DNA from: Thinopyrum elongatum
Lineage: Eukaryota > Streptophyta > Magnoliopsida > Poales > Poaceae
DNA: 64,000 bases
Direction: 5' to 3'
Assembly (NCBI GenBank): GCA_011799875.1
Contig: CM022303.1
Coordinates: 550,825,368-550,889,367, forward strand
Shown here: in pieces, positions 11,052 through 19,931 of the stretch
Layout of the letters: the number at the start of each line of letters is the position of its first letter
How positions within the stretch are numbered: position 1 is the stretch's first letter
The notes under the pieces: generated by a model
Database searches by the model: none
What the model was told of the DNA's origin: nothing
Seen by the model: the letters and a program-made list of their open reading frames with translations, nothing else
Translations under genes and position numbers: made by a program

Positions 11052-11355
11052 GAGCACCTCCAACGCTAGGCGCTAATAGAAGCGTCAGGAAATACTTCCC
11101 GGTCAATCGGCGGTTGCCCTAGAAATTCCTGGCGTCAGATGCCACAGGGACGCAAAAGAAGGCATCCTCTGCTTGTTGTTTATTCAAGCACGGGCCCAAG
11201 ACAGGGAGCGGCTGGCCTTCGTTGCCGATCGATAATTAGCGCCCCTAATTAGCCTCTGGCGCTGGAAGAGAAGGCGCTAAGATGCCTTTTTTATTTTTTA
11301 ATAATTATTTTTTCTTTCTAAGTGTCCATATAAGTGTCATGCATTGTTGATGCTC
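11052..11355. mobile_element. Second MITE of the same family, about 304 bp
   Basis: The ends read GAGCACCTCCAACGC and, as reverse complement, GAGCATCAACAATGC. The internal CTTCCCGGTCAATCGGCGGTT block corresponds to that of the MITE at 10669-10954. The target duplication is not clear. The orientation is the same and the two elements are about 100 bp apart. Confidence 0.6.
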
Positions 11356-11607
11356 TCATGTGTTCAAAATAAATGGGTTCTGGCAGGCGGAAGAGCAGTG
11401 AGACAAGAATCAATATCAACAAATTTATTAACATGTGATTGCCTTTAGCATTGGTAACTTCTAGTGAAAATCAAATTGTACAGAGCCACCACCTGTTCTC
11501 TTTTATGAAGATTTCGTTTCATTAACCTAGGCTATTGCCTCCCCATGATTAAGTTTTCAATTGGTCTCCACACTAGTGCGTCTCAATGCACACATCTTAC
11601 AGCATCT

Positions 11608-11650
11608 CTAGGCCTCTATATGGTCTCTTATCTTTTAACTCCTCAAATTA
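11608..11650 (+). repeat. Possible TIR-element end (CAGCATCTCTAGGCCTC)
   Basis: The sequence resembles the GAGCATCTCTAGC end of the Harbinger-type element at 62547. It lies just downstream of the AP2/ERF pseudogene. No partner end or target duplication was found, so this is only a hint that the pseudogene was transposon cargo. Confidence 0.25.
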
Positions 11651-11810
11651 CTCCTCTAATTTTAGCAGTTCTAGCTGATCCCTTAAACTTAACTCCTTCA
11701 AAAAATTGAACACAAATTCATGCAAATTTGATCCAAACTAGTAGAATAAACTATATTAGTACAAAATTTTAAATGAAATCTAAACTAATTGCATAATTTT
11801 TTAAAAAAAA

Positions 11811-12850
11811 TTAGTCCTCCTCGGCCATTATCTTCTCCCAATGCAGCTCGCCATTGACGCCCTCGTCTTTGCCACTGCCGTCAAACCCGAAGCCGTCGCT
11901 GGAGCAAAGGTCGATGACTGGCACACTGGACGACCCGACTCTGTCGGCCTTCCCCAACTGTACGGCTCGAACTGCCGGGCCTTTTCACTATTTTGACCCT
12001 TTTAGAAAACTTTCGCATAAAATGAACTTCACACAAAACTATTTCACGATCTGACCCTTTTGGTAACGCCACAAGCCGTGACGTTTTTTCTCTATTTGGA
12101 AACGCCGAACTAGCCAGCATTGCTCCACTTCATAAATAAATGGCAATATGAGCAAGCTAGTTGCAACGCCAACACCCATGGCGTTTCATGCTTGGGCACC
12201 AACGCCAGCCACACTTAGCGTTTCCATCAACGCTGGCTAGCTCGGCGTTTCTGCCCTGCTACGTAGCGTCCCGACCAGGCCAGCAACACTGGCTAGCTCG
12301 GCATTTCCAAATAGAGAAGAAACGCCACGGCTTGTGGCGTTGCCAAAAGGGTCAGATCATGAAATAGTTTTGTGTGGAGTTCATTTTGTGCGAAAGTTAT
12401 CTAAAAGGGTCAAAATAGTGAAAAGAGCCGAACTGCCGATGCTCCTCGTCGGCGTGCTCCGGATACAGGCGGCGGAGCTCCGCCAATTGTCGGCATGCTC
12501 CGCCTTGAGGCCCTCGCGGGCCTCTCGGTCCTTCCACAACTCACGTGGGGAGGCCACTCGGTGGTCGATGGGGGCCAAATCAGACACAACGACATCGAAG
12601 AGGAAGTTGAGCCGCGCCGACACGCCGTGGAGGCGCACCGGCTGGATATCGTACGCCCACACTCCCTACGCAGCAGGCTAGTAGGAGGCGATCCAGATGC
12701 GCGCGTGGGTTTCGGGGTCCGTGATGCCGGCCACCCACGTCCTTCACGACCGCTACCGCACACCAAGGTACCTCCTCTGTGACGTCGGGCGACGATGCCA
12801 GGTCGGGAACTGGGAAGAGGACGCGTCGCCGCGGGAGGATCCGCCACGAC
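11811..12850 (-). pseudogene. AP2/ERF-domain transcription factor pseudogene
   Basis: On the minus strand an AP2/ERF domain is readable at 12776-12603: RRYLGVR, a stop, RS, a stop, RTWVAGITDPETHARIWIASY, two more stops, then WAYDIQPVRLHGVSARLNF. These are the conserved blocks of the about 58-residue DNA-binding domain (YLGVR, WVAEI, RIWLGSY, AYD, LNF). In-frame stops are at 12753-12755, 12744-12746, 12678-12680 and 12666-12668. A later frameshift leads into ELRRLYPEHADEEH. The reading then meets a 451-bp MITE (11978-12428) and resumes as VPVIDLCSSDGFGFDG, ending at a TAA at 11811-11813. AP2/ERF proteins are nuclear transcription factors; this copy cannot make one. Confidence 0.75.
11978..12428. 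mobile_element. Mutator-type MITE, 451 bp, with 10-bp TSD
   Basis: Long TIRs of roughly 120-140 bp (left end CCTTTTCACTATTTTGACCC, with its reverse complement on the right) flank a short core. CGAACTGCCG is duplicated at 11968-11977 and 12429-12438; a 9-10-bp duplication plus long TIRs fits the Mutator superfamily. The element has no coding capacity and sits inside the AP2/ERF pseudogene. The TIRs carry GGTAACGCC/GGCGTTGCC and the core has GGCGTTTC motifs. Confidence 0.85.
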
Positions 12851-12880
12851 CTCGGGCTCTAGACGGTTGCATGTGGTGGT

Positions 12881-13690
12881 GTGGTTCTACACTTCTAATC
12901 CCAACTTTAGTTACATTCGGGTCAATGAGATCACCTGCAGAATCAGCCAGATGAATTGCTGATGGAAATTGTAAATAAAATTGCCAGACGGTATGTACGA
13001 AGTTGCTTAATCTAATACGGACTTAAGAAATGTACTTCATTTGATTTTAGAGAACCTAGAGAACAGTTTCGAAGACGGAGTAAATGTGTTGCTCTATCAA
13101 CTTCCACAGAAACCAAATACAGAAATTCCAGTCCTCTAGTAAAGTCCAAGCCTCCTAAAAAAGATAGATATACTTGCATAAAAGGATGACAGCTTGACAA
13201 TACACACCTGACAACACGGGGTGCAGTACTGTTGTCCAGTGTCGGAAAGCTTTCGCTTCTGACTTGTGTTACGCCACGGAAGAAAAAGAAAACGCTTTAA
13301 CTGAGCAAGCAGCATGACATGATCACATGAGCAGAGTGAAGCCGACGTCACCACGGAGCGAATGGACACTGCCGGTTCTACAACCCCCTTCTCTGAACAC
13401 TATCTACGCTTCTGAACCTGTGTGCGGTAAACCCGCAGCCCCTGTCTGCGCGTCGAGCTGAGAATTCCTCCAAATGCTGGAACTGGTATTCCTCCAAATG
13501 CGCACCTCGCCACAACTGAACAGAGAATTTGCATCGTAGATTGTGCCCATCCTCTTTTGGGTTGACCTTCATGCCGACCTTGTTCTTGGCCAGTAGAACC
13601 TGCAGAGGGACGGTTCACCTAGAAGAAGCCCGGCTGTTTCCAGTGTGATGTGCCTGCATCCCCAGCACCCATCCTTCCATCAGCAATCGG
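12881..13690. other. Unassigned intergenic sequence downstream of the resistance gene
   Basis: Short open frames on the minus strand show no domain or conserved motif. It could include distal 3' UTR of the resistance gene, but no splice or polyadenylation evidence supports that. Confidence 0.4.
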
Positions 13691-13708
13691 TACAAAAAGA
13701 TACACTAG

Positions 13709-13731
13709 TTTTTTTTTTTTTTTTGCGAAAG
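13709..13731 (-). mobile_element. Minimal poly(A) retroposon insert with flanking duplication
   Basis: An uninterrupted T run followed by GCGAAAG is flanked by AAAGATACACTAGTT (13696-13710) and AAAGATACACAAGTT (13732-13746). On the minus strand this is CTTTCGC plus poly(A), as expected for an extremely 5'-truncated LINE-type insertion. The target duplication is 13-15 bp with one or two changes. Confidence 0.55.
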
Positions 13732-13746
13732 AAAGATACACAAGTT

Positions 13747-14467
13747 GTCATAATAAAGTTATGAACAATTGAACATAGTATAGGCTTTTTGGACAAAGAA
13801 GATCAAGTTTCTATCTATTGTGAAAAAACAGCATGTCAAATTTCAAAACCTTACAATGGTCTTTCTGTATTTTTATTTTTAGACTTTACAGGAGACGCAT
13901 GTTTAACAAGCTACAAATATCAGGTTTCATTTTCCATATGACCCCTCCAGTCGGGTTCCACTATCTCACGATATCGGCCGCCTACTGCTAAAACAGGCCA
14001 AATGAAATTTGTGTAGCTTCCAGTGAGCGATGTAACACCAGGAGGTACAGAAACGACAACCAAAGAACATTACATGCTTCCAGCATTATTAAGTTGGTTT
14101 CTTCTTTCTCTGCAATCAGGTTAGATTTTCTTTCGCAAGAAGAGATTAGTTTCAGAGTTCAAACTCTTTCTTCATAAAGGTATATTCAACTAAAACATAA
14201 TCATTTGGTTATTTTCTTGTTTCATCTTGCGATTCCGAAAAAGAAGATATCTACTACTAGCACCTAACAGCAAAATGTGCCACTAGGCAGTAAGCATAAC
14301 CATGCAATATATTAGCATTCACTAATTAAATACAGTAAGATATAAAAGGGAAAAAAATACTGTGCACCATTCTATATAGTTTCAGTAAAAGATACATTAC
14401 TACTCAGAAAAGTTTGCATCTCCTAAAAGTGCAGTTTAGCATGGTTGTAATGTCATGTTGATTAGAC
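13747..14467. other. Unassigned AT-rich intergenic sequence
   Basis: No open frame with a domain, no clear repeat. It lies 3' of the resistance gene and may contain distal UTR. Confidence 0.4.
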
Positions 14468-14472
14468 GCTCA

Positions 14473-14635
14473 TGTTAGAATACATATATGTATGACTTAG
14501 ATAGACTAGGATTCTATAGTCGATCTTGTATTCCAAGTCATAGGCTTCTTGCACTCCAAGTTTTGTACTTCATATGTACCCCCACGAGGGTCATATCAAT
14601 ACAACAACAAATATTAGGGTTTTATATTTTTCACA
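14473..14635 (+). mobile_element. Solo LTR, 163 bp
   Basis: Begins TGTTAGAATAC and ends TTTTTCACA (TG...CA), with a perfect 5-bp duplication GCTCA at 14468-14472 and 14636-14640. Length and 5' end resemble small Copia LTRs such as those of elements C and D in this window. No internal region remains, so it is best read as a product of LTR-LTR recombination. Confidence 0.75.
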
Positions 14636-14932
14636 GCTCAAACCAAAATGGTGTGCATGATTGCACTTAACTCACAGCTTGATCTAGGTTTTACCATAGC
14701 TGGTTCAAATAAACAAAAATTTATATCCAATGATACATGACAACCAGAAGTATGCAAGCACAGCTGAGGTATGACATAAGAAGTGAAACAAAACATAATT
14801 TCCATCTAAGATCTATACAGTTTGAATTTTGTTTTCTTTAAGTTTGCTTATGCAGAAATAAGGCATCACCCAAAGAAAAGTATCTGTAAAATCAGATTCA
14901 GGATAACTAAAGGGACTACCTCCGAATATTAT

Positions 14933-17900
14933 TTACCAACAAGGTTCCCACTTGCATCCTGGAAGGGCAGCAAACTTGTTCCAGTCTGGACCTTCCTTTT
15001 GCTGAAACTGCTTCTCCAGTGCTTGATTGCATTTAGAAATGAAAAATGTTTCAAGTGATACAGGAAGACCACTCCGTGGCAGTGACATCAGCCGGGGGCA
15101 CCGATCAATTGAGAGAATCCGAAGCGAATAAAAACCATCCATATCCGGAAGCCACAATAAATTAGAACAACCACTAATCGTCAGCCTCACAAGCGAAACA
15201 AGGTTACACAACTGCCGCAGAGATGATAGCCTATCACAAAATCTTACAATCAGCTCCTTCAGGGTTGTCTGATGGCCTGCTTTAAACAGTCGCATAACTT
15301 GAGGGCACGCGGATAAATGTAGCTTTTGAAGAGATGGCATGTCATCTAAGTACGGTACAGATTCCAGAGCATAACATTGTTTAATTGTCATTTCTTCAAG
15401 GGACAACAGTGCTTCTGCTCCCTCAATGGATGATATCCAATCACATTTATCAATGTCCAACTGTTTCAGCATCGTCAAGTGGTGCAGGCTTACCGGTACA
15501 CCTGGTATCTCAACAGTGTCACATTCGCTTAAGTGTAGTGCACCAAGCGATGAGAGATTCTTCAGTAACTTGTTGAAAGAGGATGGTTGCAGGTAGCACC
15601 CTTTTAACATAAGGAATCGAAGTGATGAAGTACAGTGCTCCCATTCTCATCCCACAATGTTGTAATTACGGAGCAGGTTTCTGCCCTGTAGTAGTTGCCA
15701 AATATTCGCAAATGTTTGAGCGATTTCAGATTGTTGAACACGGTGGTGGACGTGTCTACCGAACTTTCCACATAGATCCCCATATCTTGTACAAACTCTA
15801 GGTGATGAGCATGCAAGACATGGAAGGAACTTGATACGAGACGACAAAACGATTTTGACAGATCAAGACTATCCCACCGTAACTTAACTCTGATTGTTTC
15901 CTTGTCAAGTATAGCTATATGTCTGAGTGTACGAGCATGGGTGGGATATGCTCTTAGCCGTGGACAACCAGCTATAGAGAGATGTCTGAGATTTTGCAAG
16001 ACTTTGTCATTGTCCACAAGGCACCACTCCAATTTGGGTAGGCGTTCCAGTAGCAATGTTTCCAAAAAAGGGAATCCAGCATGGCCAAAAAACTCCTGAC
16101 CGAGTGCTTTTAGCTCTTTCATTCGCCGCACTTCAAGAGTTCTGAGTAAGGGGAGATCCCCTAAAGGTGGAAGGACCTCCCATCTCTTACAATCTCGTAG
16201 ACAGATCAATTTCAATCTTCTCAGCCAATCAGACTCTAACCAAGAAGGAGACTTGACACCTGGGTACCCACTGATAGTTAGCTCGTGAAGATTGCGGTGC
16301 GGCTTTAATACATCAAGCACCTCAAAGCCCTTGTCGATATCATGAGCACCATCACATGATTCCCATTGTAGCTCCAACTTAGAGATGTGCTCCTTCAAGT
16401 CTAGATGAGACTTTGCAGCCTCCTCCCTGTTTTTTACATTCTCCAGAAACCTAACAGAAAGCTCTCCCCTGAACTTGTTGAGATCATTCAGTTGGACCAA
16501 ACTTTGCTCTTCCTTGTCAACAAGGAATTCTACTGAACCCTCAACGCACGGAAGCTGATGTATACCTGATAACGTGAGAGTGTAAGCCTTCTCTACATCG
16601 ACATGCACCAAGTTAATAAGCTTGCTAATGCTTTCAGGAAGACTGAAATGAGCTCCAGTAGTGTTCACTTCCCTGCTTGAATATTTCAGCTGTTTTCTAT
16701 TGTTTGAGCAAGATTTCCTCACAGGATAACATGAATGATACTGCACAAACAAGGCCTGTAGATGATGGAGTCTGGAGATTGTTGTGGGCAGTGGGGAATA
16801 AGTGCGTCGGATGGCTAGATAACGCAGGTGCATCAGATCATTGACAGCTTCAGGCAAGCTTCCAAAGCAGCATCCGCTTACATCCAACACCCGGACACAC
16901 TCGAGTTTATCGAGTATATCATGACTCAGAGAGTCTTTGGAACAGAACCAAGAATCATTCAGAATTATAAATGTCCTCAATCTTCCAAGACCATCATATT
17001 TCACAAGATCTCCCAATTGTTCGGCAGACACAGACAAATGCCTAATAAGATGAGGTAACACCCCAATGCTGCCATAGTCAATCCTAAAGCATTCTCCGTG
17101 GGAAAGATGAAGCGCGAGGTCATTCATTGAATCATGCATGGTGTAATATGTTTGATCTCCGCAGCGGAGCACTTGGAAAAATGACCGAGCTAACAGATCA
17201 TTGAAATAGCTCCTTCCAATATCTTCCAAGCTTCTACTGTTATATCCTTCCAGATGAACAAGGCCCTGAGCTATCCACATCCAGATCAATCTATTTGAAT
17301 CAATACAGTAACCTTTTGGGAATAAACTACAATATACAAAGCACCGCTGGAGGTGTTCCGGCAAACCTTCATAACTGAAGTGTAAGGTTGTCAAAATATC
17401 GTTTGGATTGAGGACATCTTTGTGAAGAACATCCTCCCACTCCGCATCACTGTATTTTCCATTTAAATGACCTCCAATAACCTTTAGTGCTAGAGGTGAG
17501 CCTTTAAGTTTCCGAACAATTTGGTATCCTAACTGCTTCAACTCTGGATAATCTTCTGGCTTACTGCTGCCAAATGCACACCGTCTGAACAGTAACAAAC
17601 TATCATCTCTTTCCAAACCTTGTAAAGTGAACAAGCTTCTAGAGTCCAGCATTTTTGCAACCAATTCTGTCCGGGTTGTCACCAGAACCTCACTTCCAGA
17701 GATCACAAAACTTTTCTTAATAGGAGCTATTATTTCCATCCACATTTGTTTGTTGATGTGTTCTCCATATTTCTCATCGTAGCACACATCATCCAACACT
17801 AACAGAAACCTCTTGAACTGAAGTCTCCGTTTAAGTTCTTCCTGGAGCATACTGAAACTAAAATTAGCCAATTCAGCATTCTCACCATCAGTTGTATATG

Positions 17901-18687
17901 CTATGATCTCTTTGGTAACTCTGGTTTTGTCGAAGTTACAAGAAACACTAACCCACATTCTGACATCAAAAGAGTCCACGATGCGCCCATCGTTATAGAC
18001 TAGCTGAGCCAGAGTAGTCTTGCCGATCCCCCCAACACCAACAATAGTGTGCACCTCAGTCCTAAACTTTTGCTCATTGTTCAGTGAACATTCATCAGGT
18101 TTATACACGAGCTGACCCACAAGCTCATGTATCCCCTTTTCTCTCCCAAAAATCACATCTTCATGCAAAAGGGACCCAGTGGTTCTTGCTGGGACACACT
18201 GAAGAGATTGAATGGGGTTATAGCTCTTCAGTGTCATCACTTGGACAAACATCTCTGCAGAAGTTCTAACTCTCTCCAAGCTTTTGAGGACCTTCCTCAG
18301 TTCCGACCTAAACTTGTCAATATTGACCAAACGCTTGACAATCGAGAGGGAAGACGAGGCTATGCGTCTGAGAAGGTCTTTTTGCTCAGCCTTTTCTTTT
18401 AAAAGCATATAATCAAATTCATCCAAGACATCATCTGCATCAGAGACTGCATCTTTCATTTGCTGCAATAACAGCATCTGATTTGAGTCCACGACACGTT
18501 GCCTTTCAGCTGCACCAACTACAATGAGTATATCCATTAAAGTTGCCTTCAAATTATCGAGATCAGATACCATCTCAGATTTCCAGTTGTACTGGCTTGA
18601 CATATAGGACTGCACCAAAGAAACCATCCTTCTAATAACAGGAGAAAGAACCCATCCTACAGCACTGGCTGCTGATACTGTAGCCAT
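14933..18687 (-). CDS. CC-NB-LRR (NLR) disease-resistance-type protein, frameshifted in LRR
   Basis: Intracellular immune receptor family. Numbering from the ATG at 18687: Rx-type coiled coil with an EDVID-like VLDEFDYML (87-95); NB-ARC with P-loop GVGGIGKTT (217-225), RNBS-A FDVRMWVSVS (240-249), kinase-2 LLVLDDV (295-301, followed by Cys rather than Trp), RNBS-B GSEVLVTTR (331-339), GSPLALK (396-402), RNBS-D CFVYCSLFP (449-457) and MHD (517-519). LRRs start near residue 560. The first frame ends at 15604 after about 1,027 residues. A second frame from about 15640 to 14933 continues the LRRs (LRFLMLKGCYL to KWEPCW) for about 225 more residues. One missing base in 15615-15640 explains the break. 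The start at 18687 is preferred over the in-frame ATG at 18720 because a splice acceptor, TTGTACAG, lies between them. The frameshift may be real or a sequencing error. Confidence 0.92.
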
Positions 18688-18703
18688 GTAATCCAGGAAT
18701 ATT

Positions 18704-18712
18704 CCTGTACAA
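18704..18712 (-). other. Candidate 5' UTR splice acceptor of the NLR gene
   Basis: The minus strand reads ATGTTGTACAG/GAATATTCC 17 nt before the ATG, behind an AT-rich tract. This fits a 3' splice site. If used, the NLR gene has a 5' UTR intron, and its first exon lies at higher coordinates, possibly beyond the transposon stack. Confidence 0.4.
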
Positions 18713-18724
18713 CATAACATTTAA

Positions 18725-19163
18725 ATCTTTAAAGTGGTGAATAGATGAATAATTGCAAAAGGACACAGATCGTCTGACTACGATGTTAAATCATTTCAGC
18801 TTTGACATCAATGTTTTTTTCTTTCAGAGAACGTGCAAAAGTTTTGCACATATTTTTTTCTCAAACCTAAGTGAGCTCATTTTGTATTGGAAGAAACCGC
18901 CAAGACGGCGAAGGTCTTACAGCTAAACCAAAAGAACAACAAAATAAGGAGCAGAAGAAAATAAAATTATAACAATGTACAAGAGCTTGGCCGTGGATGT
19001 CTTTTTCATCAAAGAAAGAAAAAAAATAAACAACTAAGACCAAAAACAACACACGCTCACTAGGCTATCTCTCCCGATGGTTCATGCAACCGTATGAGCT
19101 TTGACATATCATTATACAGCTACCTTTATCTTGAATACCATTTACACAGGATGGCTTTCTTGC
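18725..19163. other. NLR upstream sequence (promoter or intron)
   Basis: About 440 bp of AT-rich sequence between the NLR gene and the outermost retrotransposon. It has long A/T runs but no repeat I could define. It must contain either the proximal promoter or the end of a 5' UTR intron. Confidence 0.4.
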
Positions 19164-19364
19164 TGTTGGAGTTTTATCATGTTCCATGTATAGCCTGTGT
19201 ACTTTCCTCGTTATATGAGGGGTTCCCTGCATATTTACTATACGTACAATTATATACTCTCTCCGTCCCAAAATAAGCTTGAGACACTTATTTTAGGACG
19301 GAGGGAGTATATATATACTGACCCTTGGTCGTCCCAAAAAATAAAAGTTGCATATTTCGTAATA
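19164..19364 (+). repeat. 5' LTR of element C, containing a Stowaway MITE
   Basis: Starts TGTTGGAGTTTTATC and ends CGTAATA, immediately before TGGTATTAGAACC. It is about 146 bp without the 55-bp Stowaway at 19255-19309. The start is chosen from the typical TGTTGGAG opening, not from a duplication. Confidence 0.55.
19255..19309. mobile_element. Stowaway MITE (short hairpin form)
   Basis: Nearly perfect palindrome TACTCTCTCCGTCCCAAAAT...ATTTTAGGACGGAGGGAGTA with TA at both edges, the standard Triticeae Stowaway terminus. At about 55 bp it is almost only the two TIRs joined. Confidence 0.9.
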
Positions 19365-19534
19365 TGGTATTAGAACCTAGGTTTTTTTTCGCATGTTCAA
19401 CTCGTGCTGTGATTCCCATCGCGCCACCACCATCCTCTTTCTGCCGCCGCCGCTGATCCCTCCTCTCCCTCGTCCTCCCGTGGATTCAGCCCAGGTCAAC
19501 GCCGCCGCTGGCTCCCACACGTATGCTCGTCCAT

Positions 19535-19730
19535 TGTAGTGAAAATTGTGACAGTTTTGACACGAGTATTTTGCGCAGCGCACAACCTTGCCGCCTTTTC
19601 TGCTTTCTCATTTATTTGTACCGAAAACAAAGGAAGTGGCGCTAGTCGCCCATCTCTCTCGGCCACGATCCGCCCAACAAGGTCACGCCATTCCACGACT
19701 GGCTGAACAGGGCGGAGCTCTACTCTAACA
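19535..19730 (-). repeat. 3' LTR of element D
   Basis: The minus strand starts TGTTAGAGTAGAGCTCC at 19730 and ends TTTTCACTACA at 19535, followed by the host flank ATGGA. It lies about 200 bp beyond the RNase H remnant. The partner LTR was lost with the 5' half of D. Confidence 0.5.
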
Positions 19731-19931
19731 GAATGCAAAAGAATCGATGAGGCAGCTACATAGCCCACCGATTGTTATTCCGAAAGAAAAAACAACTAAA
19801 ACGAGCATCAGACAAAAACGATTTCGGTTGCCGTGGCAGCGATTCGGTGAACGTGTTTTGGCTAACAAATTTCCTCCTAAACACGTTCCCCGCCACTGAT
19901 CTGCTGAACTCCGATCCTCCGTTGCATCTCC

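Noticed and set aside
15604..15645. Intron or programmed frameshift in the NLR
   Set aside because: The two frames overlap directly with no splice sites, and no slippery-sequence mechanism is known for this family.
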